Origin: CAIKBL01 sp050247235
GTDB taxonomy: Bacteria; Pseudomonadota; Gammaproteobacteria; Ga0077536
Assembly: GCA_050247235.1 (NCBI GenBank)
Contig: JBFWUN010000004.1
Location: forward strand, 61,596-125,595
Direction of reading: 5' to 3'
Length of the DNA: 64,000 nucleotides
The position numbers and the translations under genes are program-made. Each line of letters opens with the position of its first letter. Position 1 is the first letter of the stretch. Under the pieces are notes generated by a model. The model worked only from the letters and a program-made list of their open reading frames with translations. It did no database searches and was not told the DNA's origin. Of this stretch, positions 1 through 8,089 are shown piece by piece.

Positions 1-1
1 T

Positions 2-340
2 TCGCGCTGCGAAGCGACCGACAACGACGGCTATTATCTCCAGGGCACGTACACCTTCAACGGCAAGACGAAGGTCGGCGTGAGCTACGGCGAGTCGACG
101 GAAGACGCGTTCAGCGATTCGATCATCCGCCAGGCCAACAGCGCCAACGAAATGCAGATGCGCGATGTTGAACTCAGCATGTGGACGGTGGGCGTGTACC
201 ATGACGTGAACTCCTGGCTGAAGCTGATCGCGGAGTACAGTCACTCCCGCAACGACTTCGGTCAGAACCAGTTCACCCTGGCGAACGGTCAGGACACCGA
301 GGCTGACACGTTCAGCGTCGGCTCGTTCTTCTTCTGGTAA
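2..340 (+). CDS. Outer-membrane porin, C-terminal fragment (5' end outside window)
   Basis: The reading frame is open from the first base and ends at a TAA. The translated 112 residues alternate polar and hydrophobic positions, with short turns (NGKTK, GQDTE), as in beta-strands of a trimeric Gram-negative porin. The chain ends in an aromatic residue (FFFW), the usual signal for outer-membrane insertion by the Bam machinery. A GTG at 80 is internal to the frame and is not the start. A strong terminator follows. Substrate specificity cannot be judged from this fragment; another beta-barrel protein is possible. Confidence 0.75.
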   Translation, partial: SRCEATDNDGYYLQGTYTFNGKTKVGVSYGESTEDAFSDSIIRQANSANEMQMRDVELSMWTVGVYHDVNSWLKLIAEYSHSRNDFGQNQFTLANGQDTEADTFSVGSFFFW

Positions 341-368
341 GCGCCGGGTACCTCTTATCGACGTGAAG

Positions 369-401
369 GGCGCACCCCCTCCGGGGTGCGCCTTTTTTTT
401 T
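369..401 (+). terminator. Rho-independent terminator of the porin gene
   Basis: A perfect 10-bp stem (GGCGCACCCC pairing with GGGGTGCGCC, loop CTCC) is followed by nine T residues, 28 bases after the porin stop. It also separates the porin from the convergent sulfotransferase gene. Confidence 0.92.
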
Positions 402-417
402 GATTCTCCAGACTCGG

Positions 418-2247
418 TCAGTCTCCGGGCAGCGATCCCAGTGCGCCCAATTGCCTTGCATAGCGACGCCAGCGCGCGATGGCTTCGCGATGCACAGGTT
501 GACGGGCTTGCCACCGGCTCGCAGTGTTGACCGGGTGCGAGCTCACGTGGGGCGCCAGGCACTCGGACGCCCAGGGAAGCCTCAGGAACTCGAGCAGCGC
601 TCGGATGGTCGGTTCCGGATCGGTGACCAGCGATTCGTAGGTCACGTCGAAGAAACTGAATGCCGGACTGGTCCGCCAGTAATCCATCAGGCTTAGATAC
701 GCCTCGTATGCGCGCGCGATGTCCTGCAGGTCGTGCGTGAAGGCGAGGCTGCCGAACTGCTGGAAATAAATCGAGAGGCAGGTATCGCGCGCGTCGCGCC
801 GGCAGTGCACGAAGCGCGCGGAAGGGAACAGCGCCCGCAGGAATCCTGCGTAAAGAAAATTGAGCGGGGTCTTGTCCGAGACATGCCCGGTGGTCGCGCC
901 ACAGAGTCCCCTCAGGCGGATGAGATAGCGCTCCCGAATGGCGATCCGCTCCGCTTCGCCCAGTGCAAGAATTGCGGGCACCGCCGGCCGATCGGCGCGT
1001 CCAACCGTCTGCCAATGGAGCGCAGGTCCGAAGAAGTCGGCTTCACCTGCCGCCGATACCGCAGGGTGCACGGAGAGAACCTGTTCGACAAGGGTGGTGC
1101 CGGAGCGTGGCATCCCGATGATAAAGATCGGCTCGACCGGGACATCCGATAGCAGTGGCGCGGAGGTCCATCGCGAGATATCGATGTCGAGGATTTCCTG
1201 GACGATCCGGCTGACATGCTCGCGTTCGTTCCGCGTGTGCAGATTGCGGGCGAAGCGATTGGCCGTTCGGTAGGCCTTGAACGCGCCATCCGGATCACCG
1301 ATCCGGTCGCGCAGATCGCCTGCCGCGAAATCGAGCTGGCTTCTTTCAGCAGGGGACAAATCGGCTACACGAGACAGGTGCTCCACAGATGACAGCATCG
1401 CGGTGGCGGCGTCCGCTGTTCGGGCGAGTGTGGCCCGCAGATACCACGCCCTTGCGTGGCGCGGCGCGCCGGACAGCAGGCTTCGCAGGATTTCATCCGC
1501 CGATGCGAAGTCCCCTGCAGCGATCAGCGCCTCCGCCTTTTGGACGGTCGAATCCGGATCGGACGGATACCGCGTGAGCACGACATCGAATGCGGCGATT
1601 GCATCATGGGGACGATTGAGTTGAAGCAGCACGAGCCCACGGTTGTGGTGTGCATCCACGCGAGCAGGGTCGAGCGACAGCGCGAGGTCGTAGTCGGCGA
1701 GCGCTTCCTCCAATCGACCCATCATCCTGAACGTGTTACCCCGGTTGTTCAGCGTCGAAACCCGCGTTCCCACGGGCGCATCCACAATTCCAAGGGCAGC
1801 TTCGAACGCGTCGAGTGCGGCCGGGAGCATGCCAGTCCGCCGGAGCAGCAGCCCGAGATTGTTGTGGAGGGCGGGGGTTCCGGGCTGCAGCGCCAATGCT
1901 GCGCGCGTGGCGTCGAGCGCATCCGGCAGCAGGCCGCACCGCTCGGCTGCTTCGGCGAGCAGGCACTGCGCCGCGAAAGGATCGGCGCCGGCCTGCAGCG
2001 CACGGCGCGCCGCCAGGAGTGCGTCGCGCGGGGCATTTGCTTGCAGATGAAGCCGCGCGAGATCGAGCCGGAACGACGGAAGTTCCGGGCTCGCCTCGCA
2101 CAAGCGGGCAAGGTACTGCGCGGCCTGCGCGAGATCTCCACGGGCGGCGAGCAGGCTCACCAGTCCCGCAAGCGCATCGCGATCATGCCGGGCGCGCGTC
2201 AGGCGCTGGCGGAGCGCAGCTTCATCGCTGGGGGTACTGGCGTGCAT
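418..2247 (-). CDS. TPR-repeat sulfotransferase family protein
   Basis: A 609-residue protein. The N-terminal half is a run of tetratricopeptide repeats (for example ALHNNLGLLLRRTG and VDAHHNRGLVLLQL). The C-terminal half is a sulfotransferase domain whose 5'-phosphosulfate loop FIIGMPRSGTT lies near residue 375, with a later RRDARDTCLSIYF segment typical of the 3'-phosphate site. The family uses PAPS to sulfate a carbohydrate, lipid or peptide; TPR fusions of this kind are common in proteobacteria but the acceptors are mostly unknown. It is convergent with the porin and its ATG lies back to back with the next plus-strand gene, so it is probably a single-gene transcript. Confidence 0.82.
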   Translation of the reverse strand: MHASTPSDEAALRQRLTRARHDRDALAGLVSLLAARGDLAQAAQYLARLCEASPELPSFRLDLARLHLQANAPRDALLAARRALQAGADPFAAQCLLAEAAERCGLLPDALDATRAALALQPGTPALHNNLGLLLRRTGMLPAALDAFEAALGIVDAPVGTRVSTLNNRGNTFRMMGRLEEALADYDLALSLDPARVDAHHNRGLVLLQLNRPHDAIAAFDVVLTRYPSDPDSTVQKAEALIAAGDFASADEILRSLLSGAPRHARAWYLRATLARTADAATAMLSSVEHLSRVADLSPAERSQLDFAAGDLRDRIGDPDGAFKAYRTANRFARNLHTRNEREHVSRIVQEILDIDISRWTSAPLLSDVPVEPIFIIGMPRSGTTLVEQVLSVHPAVSAAGEADFFGPALHWQTVGRADRPAVPAILALGEAERIAIRERYLIRLRGLCGATTGHVSDKTPLNFLYAGFLRALFPSARFVHCRRDARDTCLSIYFQQFGSLAFTHDLQDIARAYEAYLSLMDYWRTSPAFSFFDVTYESLVTDPEPTIRALLEFLRLPWASECLAPHVSSHPVNTASRWQARQPVHREAIARWRRYARQLGALGSLPGD

Positions 2248-2269
2248 GGGGGAACGGACTGAACTTCGG

Positions 2270-2275
2270 TATACT
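2270..2275 (+). promoter_or_regulatory. Candidate -10 element (TATACT)
   Basis: TATACT lies about 43 bases before the preferred start of the SHOCT-tailed protein in a short divergent intergenic stretch. No good -35 hexamer is seen at 16-18 bases upstream, so this is only a candidate. Confidence 0.3.
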
Positions 2276-2317
2276 TTGGAAATCTATGCTCTACGCATCG
2301 ACAAGTCGACACGGCCC

Positions 2318-3325
2318 ATGATGAGTTCATTGACGGGGACGCAGCCGTCGCACCGCGCATTCGCGGCACTGCTCCTGTGCGTGCTGGTGACCTTGACGAT
2401 GCCGGTACGCGCTATCGACCTTCTGCCCGATATTTTCGACAAGCCGAAGATCATAAAGAACATCTGGAAGCTTCAGGAGCAGTATGTCGCGCTGACGCCG
2501 CAAGACACGAAGAGCGGCGCCTACCCCCCCAATGCACATCCCGTTACTTTGGATGGTGACGACATCCAGGACGCCCTGAAGTCGCTGGAACTGTGGGACG
2601 AAGGTGGCTTCTTCCGGAACGAGGAATCCCATCCGGTGTTCACGCAGGGGCAGGCCGAAATGCTCGGCCGGTTCATCGCGGAGGCGCTGCTCAAGGCCAA
2701 GCCACAGGAGGACGCCATCTTCACCATCCGTGGCTACGGCGGCGTGGTGCTCGACACCTTCAAGGAGCGCGAATGGACCAGTGGACGGGTCTTCTATTCG
2801 GACGGCAGGCTCAACCTCATCATCGGCACATTCAAACTGAAAAAGGATCGTGGAGTACGCAATGCCGAGGCAGCGCACGGCGTCATCGACAACTACAACG
2901 ATCTGTACTTCGATCCCGGTAACCGTCGCAAGCCGACCGGCAAGATGCCCGGTCGGATCGTGGCCACGGCCGGGATCAGTTATCTCGGTGGCGAAGACGA
3001 CGCTACGCGGCCAGACTGGGTTCTGATTGATATTCCGACCGCTGCGCTCGCGTATCGTGAAGGACAGATCCCGGAGGAACAGCGCAAGACCGCGGAGAAG
3101 AGCAAGCAGGAGGCCGCGAAGCTGACCTTGGAACGTCGGCAGATGCGCGAGGAGATGGCGCGCCTGCGCCAGCAGATTAAGGAGCTCAGCGCGGGTGGCG
3201 CCGGGGCGGGCGGCGTGAAGTCGCTCGAACAGCGGCTGGAAACCCTGCAGCAGCTGCGGGAGCGGGAGCTCATCACGGACCAGGAATACGCGCAGCGGCG
3301 TGACGAGATCCTGAAAGACATCTGA
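2318..3325 (+). CDS. Secreted protein of unknown function with coiled coil and SHOCT-like tail
   Basis: I do not recognise the central domain. The preferred start is the double ATG at 2318/2321, because it gives a normal signal peptide (basic start, hydrophobic FAALLLCVLVTLTM, cleavage after VRA). The frame runs open from 2246, but that extension has no signal-like character. The body has several Asp/Gly-rich segments. Near the C-terminus a charged helix (EEQRKTAEKSKQEAAK onward) looks like a coiled coil, followed by about 30 residues (LETLQQLRERELITDQEYA) resembling the SHOCT oligomerisation motif. About 335 residues, likely periplasmic or envelope associated. Confidence 0.65.
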   Translation: MMSSLTGTQPSHRAFAALLLCVLVTLTMPVRAIDLLPDIFDKPKIIKNIWKLQEQYVALTPQDTKSGAYPPNAHPVTLDGDDIQDALKSLELWDEGGFFRNEESHPVFTQGQAEMLGRFIAEALLKAKPQEDAIFTIRGYGGVVLDTFKEREWTSGRVFYSDGRLNLIIGTFKLKKDRGVRNAEAAHGVIDNYNDLYFDPGNRRKPTGKMPGRIVATAGISYLGGEDDATRPDWVLIDIPTAALAYREGQIPEEQRKTAEKSKQEAAKLTLERRQMREEMARLRQQIKELSAGGAGAGGVKSLEQRLETLQQLRERELITDQEYAQRRDEILKDI

Positions 3326-3652
3326 ATCGCCCGACGGAACAACGCCCCGGGTGCCGCGGTACCCGGGCGAGTGGCAGGCGCCACGGGCATCGTGCGCGGC
3401 AAACGCTTCCGGGCAGCCACCCCCTCCGGGGGGCGGGCGCACGATGTGTCCCAGTTTCATCCCGATACGGGGATGGGGCCGCGGGATCGGGAACGGGGCG
3501 GCAGGGTGGCCAGGCCCATCCCCGGGGCCACGTGGTTGTCCGGGCACGTACTGCGAGCCGCCCCGTCCGGGCGACGTCCAACACAATTGAGCCTACCGGC
3601 TCCCCGGCGTTCCAGGCGGGCGCCGTGACAGGGGGATGGCGGGAAGTTTGTC
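3326..3652. other. Intergenic stretch with nested inverted repeats
   Basis: No gene is seen in these 327 bases. A GC-rich near-perfect hairpin (CCCGGGTGCC facing GGTACCCGGG, 3343-3369) follows the SHOCT-protein stop and may end transcription, although no T-run follows. Further on, CATCGTGCGC at 3388-3397 pairs perfectly with GCGCACGATG at 3437-3446 around an inner CCCC/GGGG hairpin. Whether this is an RNA structure or chance GC-rich symmetry cannot be settled from the sequence. Confidence 0.4.
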
Positions 3653-4609
3653 ATGCGTGCGTTGTATCCCCCAATAGAACCGCGTCGTTCCACCTGGCTC
3701 GAATCCTCCGGCGGGCACCGCGTCTACGTCGAGGAATGCGGGGCGCCGGACGGTTTGCCGGTGGTGTTCCTGCACGGGGGACCCGGCTCGGGCTGCAAAC
3801 CGTCACACAGGCAGTTCTTCGATCCGCGGCGTTACCGCGTGTTCCTGGTCGATCAGCGAGGGTGTGGGCGATCCACGCCGCTGGGCGGGTTGCAGGCGAA
3901 TACAACCGCGCACCTCGTCGATGACCTGGAAGCGTTACGCCGCTGGGGCGGTGTCGCTCGCTGGGGTTTGTTCGGCGGATCGTGGGGCGCGGCGCTGGCG
4001 TTGACGTACGCGCAGCATCATCCGCAGCGGGTCCTTGGGATGGTGTTACGCGGAACCTTTCTTGCGCGGGCGCGTGACATGGCGTGGTTTCTCGCCGAAG
4101 GTGCCGGGCGCTTGCTGCCCCAGGCGTGGGAGCGGTTCGTGGAGAGTACCCGCGACGTCGGACAGGACATCCCGTCGCTGCACGCTGCGATCTGCGGTGA
4201 CGATACGGTGCGAGCGCTGCGCATTGCACGCGCCTGGTCCACCTGGTCGACCGAAGTCGTCATGTACGCATTCGACACGGCGCCGGCCGGGAGTCCGGAA
4301 GGTGACGAGGCGTTGCTCGCCAAGACACGTATCGAACTCCATTACGCGCACGCCGGGTATTTCCTTCGCGACAACCAGTTGCTCGACGAGATCGCGCGCA
4401 TCCCCCGCGTACCCACCTGGCTGATCCACGGCCAGCGCGACATCACCTGCGCGCCGGAAGCCGGCTGGGCGGTGCATCGCGCGCTGCCGGGTTCGACCAT
4501 CGAGATGCTGCGCACGGCCGGACACCTGTCGGGAGAAAGCAGCGTGCAGGATGCGCTGCTGCGCGCCGCGGACGCCATGCGCGATACGCTGGGCGAGACG
4601 TGGCGATGA
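3653..4609 (+). CDS. pip: Proline iminopeptidase (prolyl aminopeptidase)
   Basis: A 318-residue alpha/beta hydrolase of peptidase family S33, which removes N-terminal proline from peptides in the cytoplasm. HGGPGSGCKP near residues 40-50 is the characteristic oxyanion segment. DQRGCGRSTP follows, and the nucleophile elbow GGSWGAALALTYAQ is near residue 110. Late acidic and histidine triad members fit GQRDITCAPEAGW and TAGHLSGE. Length matches the family. The start is ATG after a GGGAAG-like ribosome site. Its TGA overlaps the folP ATG (ATGA), so the two are translationally coupled although their functions are not obviously linked. Confidence 0.9.
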   Translation: MRALYPPIEPRRSTWLESSGGHRVYVEECGAPDGLPVVFLHGGPGSGCKPSHRQFFDPRRYRVFLVDQRGCGRSTPLGGLQANTTAHLVDDLEALRRWGGVARWGLFGGSWGAALALTYAQHHPQRVLGMVLRGTFLARARDMAWFLAEGAGRLLPQAWERFVESTRDVGQDIPSLHAAICGDDTVRALRIARAWSTWSTEVVMYAFDTAPAGSPEGDEALLAKTRIELHYAHAGYFLRDNQLLDEIARIPRVPTWLIHGQRDITCAPEAGWAVHRALPGSTIEMLRTAGHLSGESSVQDALLRAADAMRDTLGETWR

Positions 4610-5460
4610 ACGTTCCCGCGCGCGAGATGCACGGTCTGGACGATGCGTCCGGCATGCCGCGCGTGATGGGCATCCTGAACGTGACGCCCGACAGCTTTTC
4701 CGACGGTGGCCGGTACCCGACGGTCGACCTGGCGGTGCGGCATGCGCTGGAGATGTGCGAGGAGGGTGCCACGGTGATCGATGTCGGCGGCGAATCGACA
4801 CGCCCGGGTGCGCCGCCCATTCCGGAAGACGACCAGATCTCGCGCGTCCTGCCCGTGATCGAAGCGCTCAGGGCGGCGCGGCCGTCTCTGCTGATCAGCG
4901 TCGATACCCGGTCTCCGCGGGTGGCCGCGCGGGCGCTCGCAGCCGGTGCGAACATCATCAACGATGTCTCCGCCGGGCGGCAGGAAGGTATGCTGGAACT
5001 GGTTGCGGCCACCAACGCGACGCTCGTGCTGATGCATATGCAGGGCAGCCCTGAAACGATGCAGCAGGCACCCGCCTATGATGACGTGGTCGAGGAAGTC
5101 CTCGAGTTCCTGCTGGCAAGGGTGGCACGCGCGCGCGCGGCCGGGATTGCACGCGCGAACCTTGTGATCGACCCGGGCATCGGCTTCGGCAAGACGCGCC
5201 AGCACAACCTCGCGCTCCTCGCTGCGTTGCCTCGCTTCGTCGCCACGGGGTACCCGGTGCTGCTGGGCACCAGCCGCAAGCGATTCATGGGGGCCATCTG
5301 CCGGGAAACCACTGCCGACCAGTTGCTCGGCGCAACCTGCGCGACCACCGCGCTCGGAGTCGCGGCTGGGGTTCGACTCTTCCGAGTGCACGATGTACGC
5401 GCGAACCGCCAGGCCATCGAAGTGGCGTGGGCCATCACGCGCGCGACGTCCTCGCCCTGA
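4606..5460 (+). CDS. folP: Dihydropteroate synthase
   Basis: Condenses p-aminobenzoate with hydroxymethyl-dihydropterin diphosphate in folate synthesis. All family signatures are visible: GILNVTPDSFSDGG near the start, VIDVGGESTRPGA, SVDTRSP, IINDVSAG, LVIDPGIGFGKT and LLGTSRKRFMG. At 284 residues it has normal length. The ATG at 4606 is chosen because it overlaps the pip stop; an in-frame GTG six bases upstream is the alternative. The usual neighbours glmM and ftsH are absent. It is convergent with pqqE 43 bases away. It is the folate enzyme, not a tetrahydromethanopterin enzyme. Confidence 0.95.
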   Translation: MNVPAREMHGLDDASGMPRVMGILNVTPDSFSDGGRYPTVDLAVRHALEMCEEGATVIDVGGESTRPGAPPIPEDDQISRVLPVIEALRAARPSLLISVDTRSPRVAARALAAGANIINDVSAGRQEGMLELVAATNATLVLMHMQGSPETMQQAPAYDDVVEEVLEFLLARVARARAAGIARANLVIDPGIGFGKTRQHNLALLAALPRFVATGYPVLLGTSRKRFMGAICRETTADQLLGATCATTALGVAAGVRLFRVHDVRANRQAIEVAWAITRATSSP

Positions 5461-5473
5461 CGCCCTGTCCGGT

Positions 5474-5491
5474 GTGCCCGGCGCCGGGCAC
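5474..5491. terminator. Perfect GC palindrome between convergent folP and pqqE
   Basis: GTGCCCGGCGCCGGGCAC is a perfect 18-bp palindrome in the 43-base gap between two converging genes. A second short inverted repeat (GTCGG/CCGAC) follows. Position suggests a bidirectional terminator, but there is no T-run on either strand. Confidence 0.4.
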
Positions 5492-5503
5492 CGGGTCGGC
5501 TGC

Positions 5504-6640
5504 TCAGACCGACAGGCGTTTCGAGTTGCGTGTATTGCGAAAGACGAGCGGGCGCGCGCTGCGCTCCGGCAGGGGACGCGATGTCATCTCCTCCACCTGG
5601 GCGACGAGCGCTGCGTGGTGCGGAGACTTGTCGCACACCGGGTCGGCGTTCGTCGCATCACCGGTCAGCATGTACGCCTGGCAGCGGCACCCGCCGAAAT
5701 CCTTGCTCTTCTCGGGGCAGGATCGACAGGGTTCCTTCATCCAGGCGTCGCCGCGGAACAGGTTGAACGCCGGCGATTGGTTCCAGATCCACTCGATACC
5801 GTGGTCGCGCACGTTCGGAAATGTCAGGCCAGGCAGCTGGCGGGCCGCGTGGCAGGGCAACGCGGTACCGTCAGGTGCCACCGTCAGGAATATCGCACCC
5901 CAGCCGTTCATACAGGCTTTCGGCCGGTTCTCGTAGTAGTCGGGGACCACGTAGATGATGCGCATCCGCTGCTTCATGCGTTGCTGGTAGTCGCGCGCGA
6001 TCCCTTCGGCGCGCGCAAGCTGTTCGCGCGTAGGCAGCAGCGCCGCCTCGTTCAGCTTGGACCAGCCGTAGTACTGGGTGCTGGCGAGTTCGACGTAATC
6101 CGCCTCCAGGTCCACCGTCATGCGGAGGATGTCCTCGATCTGATCGATGTTCTGACGGTGAATCACGATGTTGAGCACCATCGGGTACTCGTAGCGCTTC
6201 ACCAGCCTTGCCATCTCGTACTTGTGCCGGAACGACTCCGTGCCGCCGAGATAATTGTTGAGTTCCTCGTCACTCGCCTGGAAGCTGATCTGGATGTGGT
6301 CCAGTCCAGCCTCCTTGAAGGCCGCGATCCGGGATTCGTCCATACCAACGCCGGAGGTGATGAGGTTGGTGTAGTAACCGAGTCGCCGCGCCTCGGCGAT
6401 CAGCACTTCGAGATCGGGGCGCACCAGCGGTTCCCCGCCGGAGAAACCGAGCTGCGCCGCGCCCATCTGTCGCGCCTCGCGCAGCACCCGGATCCACGCG
6501 TCGGTGTCCAGTTCGTCCTTGTAGCGCGCGAAGTCGAGCGGGTTCGAACAATACGGGCACTGCAGCGGGCAGCGATAGGTCAGCTCGGCCAGCAGCCAGA
6601 TCGGCTTACCCGGTGACGGTGCGGAGCCAACCGTTGCCAT
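5504..6640 (-). CDS. pqqE: PqqA peptide radical SAM cyclase
   Basis: Radical SAM enzyme that cross-links the conserved Glu and Tyr of the PqqA peptide, the first committed step of PQQ synthesis. The SAM cluster motif CPLQCPYC is at residues 24-31 of the chosen start. GFSGGEPLVRPD follows. The C-terminal SPASM region carries the auxiliary-cluster cysteines (CMNGWG, LPCHAAR, CRSCPEKSKDFGGCRC). The start at 6640 (MATVGSAP) is preferred; the frame is open to 6685 but the extra residues are Ser/Arg filler. The gene starts inside the end of pqqD (35-base overlap), consistent with PqqD handing PqqA to PqqE. Confidence 0.96.
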   Translation of the reverse strand: MATVGSAPSPGKPIWLLAELTYRCPLQCPYCSNPLDFARYKDELDTDAWIRVLREARQMGAAQLGFSGGEPLVRPDLEVLIAEARRLGYYTNLITSGVGMDESRIAAFKEAGLDHIQISFQASDEELNNYLGGTESFRHKYEMARLVKRYEYPMVLNIVIHRQNIDQIEDILRMTVDLEADYVELASTQYYGWSKLNEAALLPTREQLARAEGIARDYQQRMKQRMRIIYVVPDYYENRPKACMNGWGAIFLTVAPDGTALPCHAARQLPGLTFPNVRDHGIEWIWNQSPAFNLFRGDAWMKEPCRSCPEKSKDFGGCRCQAYMLTGDATNADPVCDKSPHHAALVAQVEEMTSRPLPERSARPLVFRNTRNSKRLSV

Positions 6641-6890
6641 ACGCGACCTCCAGGAACTGGTAGACGTCCTGCTCGAGTGGGACACCGGGAAATTGTGCCT
6701 TCAGACCTGCGAGGATGTCGGCGATGCAGGTCTTGCCGTCAACCCGGCGCAGGATCTCGCCGGCGCTGCCGCTCAGCTTGACCATGCCTTCCGGGTACAG
6801 CAGCACGTGGCAGTTCTGCGCTTCCTCCCACTGCATGCGATAGAGCGGGGCAATCCGCGGTACCGCGTCATCGGTGAACGGCCTAGTCAT
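6606..6890 (-). CDS. pqqD: PQQ biosynthesis peptide chaperone PqqD
   Basis: Small RiPP recognition-element protein that binds the PqqA precursor and presents it to PqqE. From the ATG at 6890 the product is 94 residues (MTRPFTDDAVPRIAP onward), the normal length, with the typical PEGMVKLSGSAGEILRRVDG segment and an ALxxxF-like C-terminal helix. A longer frame to 6971 is an artefact of overlap with pqqC. The start overlaps the pqqC stop by eight bases (ATGACTAG), giving a coupled pqqC-D-E unit. Confidence 0.94.
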   Translation of the reverse strand: MTRPFTDDAVPRIAPLYRMQWEEAQNCHVLLYPEGMVKLSGSAGEILRRVDGKTCIADILAGLKAQFPGVPLEQDVYQFLEVAYGNGWLRTVTG

Positions 6891-7647
6891 CGGTGGATGT
6901 GCAGGAGTAGAACGGGGGTTTCGCCTCGACGTACGCCATCCACATCGCGTCGAGCATCGTCCACAGCACATCCAGCTTGAACTGCAGGATGTTGAGGGCG
7001 TATTCCTGTTCGGCCCGCGTCCGGAAGTGGTCCAAGGTCACCGCGAGACCGTGTTCCACGTCGCGCCGCGCCTCGCTGAGGCGCTTGCGAAAGTAGCGGT
7101 AGCCGACGGCGTCGATCCAGGGATAGATCTCCGGCCAGCGATCCAGGCGCTTCTGGTGGATGGTGGGTGCGAACAGTTCTGTCAGCGACGAACACGCAGC
7201 TTCTTCGAACGTCGCACCGCGCGCGAAGTTGACGTAGGCATCCACCGCGAAACGGACACCCGGCAGTACGTGTTCTCCGCTTTCGACCTCGGCCCGCGTC
7301 AGCCCGACCGCCTCCGCGAGGGTGAGCCATGCCTCGATGCCCCCTTCGTCTCCGTCCGCACCGTCATGGTCGAGGATGCGCTGGATCCACAGGCGTCGCG
7401 CGGCCCGATCGCGGCAGTTGGCGAGCACGGCGGCGTCCTTGAGCGGAATGGCCTGCTGGTAGTAGAAGCGATTGGCGACCCATCCCTGCACTGCGTCGCG
7501 CGACACGCCGTCGCCGTTCATCGCCCGGTGAAACGGATGGTGGATGTGGTAGAAGCGTTCTTTCGCGCGCAGGCGCCGTTCGAACTCGGCGCGTGACCAG
7601 GCATCGGTGGCGGTGATGACGGGACGGGGGACGGCGAACTGGACCAC
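6883..7647 (-). CDS. pqqC: Pyrroloquinoline-quinone synthase
   Basis: Cofactorless oxidase that performs the final ring closure and eight-electron oxidation to PQQ. Family segments are clear: RLRAKERFYHIHHPFHRAM near the N-terminus, VANRFYYQQAIPLKDA, HDGADGDEGGIEAW, and a FYSCTSTDD end. The GTG at 7647 gives 254 residues, close to the usual 250. The longer frame to 7893 would run through pqqA and is rejected. No strong ribosome site stands before this GTG, so the exact start is uncertain. It follows pqqA by 109 bases containing a stable hairpin. Confidence 0.93.
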   Translation of the reverse strand: MVQFAVPRPVITATDAWSRAEFERRLRAKERFYHIHHPFHRAMNGDGVSRDAVQGWVANRFYYQQAIPLKDAAVLANCRDRAARRLWIQRILDHDGADGDEGGIEAWLTLAEAVGLTRAEVESGEHVLPGVRFAVDAYVNFARGATFEEAACSSLTELFAPTIHQKRLDRWPEIYPWIDAVGYRYFRKRLSEARRDVEHGLAVTLDHFRTRAEQEYALNILQFKLDVLWTMLDAMWMAYVEAKPPFYSCTSTDD

Positions 7648-7716
7648 GGTCGTCTCGATCTCATGCGTTGCGCCGGCGCCCGGCGCGGAAATTCCCTGGC
7701 AGGATGCAAAGCCCAA

Positions 7717-7732
7717 GGGCCGCGAACGGCCC
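7717..7732 (-). promoter_or_regulatory. TTCG-tetraloop hairpin between pqqA and pqqC
   Basis: Read on the minus strand, GGGCCG-TTCG-CGGCCC forms a perfect six-base stem closed by the very stable TTCG tetraloop, 24 bases after the pqqA stop. No T-run follows, so it is better explained as an attenuator, processing site or mRNA stabiliser that keeps pqqA transcript above pqqCDE. That role is inferred; excess pqqA mRNA is known in other PQQ operons. Confidence 0.45.
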
Positions 7733-7756
7733 CGGGCGGCGTCGACTACCAGCCTA

Positions 7757-7831
7757 TCAACGGTTGTTGATGTACATGGTGACTTCGAAGCCGAAGCGCA
7801 CGTCGCTGTACGACGGAGTTTCCCAAGCCAT
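7757..7831 (-). CDS. pqqA: PQQ precursor peptide PqqA (24 residues)
   Basis: A 24-codon gene recognised by reading the minus strand upstream of pqqC. The peptide begins MAWETPSYSD and continues VRFGFEVTMYINNR. It carries the invariant Glu16 and Tyr20 in an E-x-x-x-Y spacing, whose side chains become PQQ, plus the N-terminal W-x-TP pattern of known PqqA peptides. GGGAGAG stands five bases before the ATG as a good ribosome site. It heads the pqqA-C-D-E unit. It is the only part of the window that supplies the PQQ backbone. Confidence 0.95.
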   Translation of the reverse strand: MAWETPSYSDVRFGFEVTMYINNR

Positions 7832-7922
7832 GTTGACTCTCCCGAAGGGTTGCAGGTTGGCACGCTTGAGGCGTGTGACCCACGCTGCGACAATCGGCGA
7901 CCGCAGCGTTCGATCTACGCGA

Positions 7923-7937
7923 GCAGAAAACATGCCA
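7923..7937 (-). promoter_or_regulatory. Possible sigma-54-type promoter upstream of pqqA
   Basis: On the minus strand TGGCAT is followed after five bases by CTGC, keeping the GG-N10-GC spacing of -24/-12 promoters with one mismatch in the -12 box. It lies about 90 bases before pqqA. No clear -35/-10 pair was seen nearer. A match this short could be chance. Confidence 0.22.
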
Positions 7938-8089
7938 GCTCCCCGCGGGTTCCGTCCGGCCGCCGATGTCCCCGTCGATCAAGGGTTTTGCCGCGCGCGT
8001 CGCGAGGTGCCGGCAGAGCGCGGCGTGCGCGGGTGGCTGCAGTGCCACGGGCGCATGGTTCAAATCAGCCATGCGGGGAGGTCTCCCGC

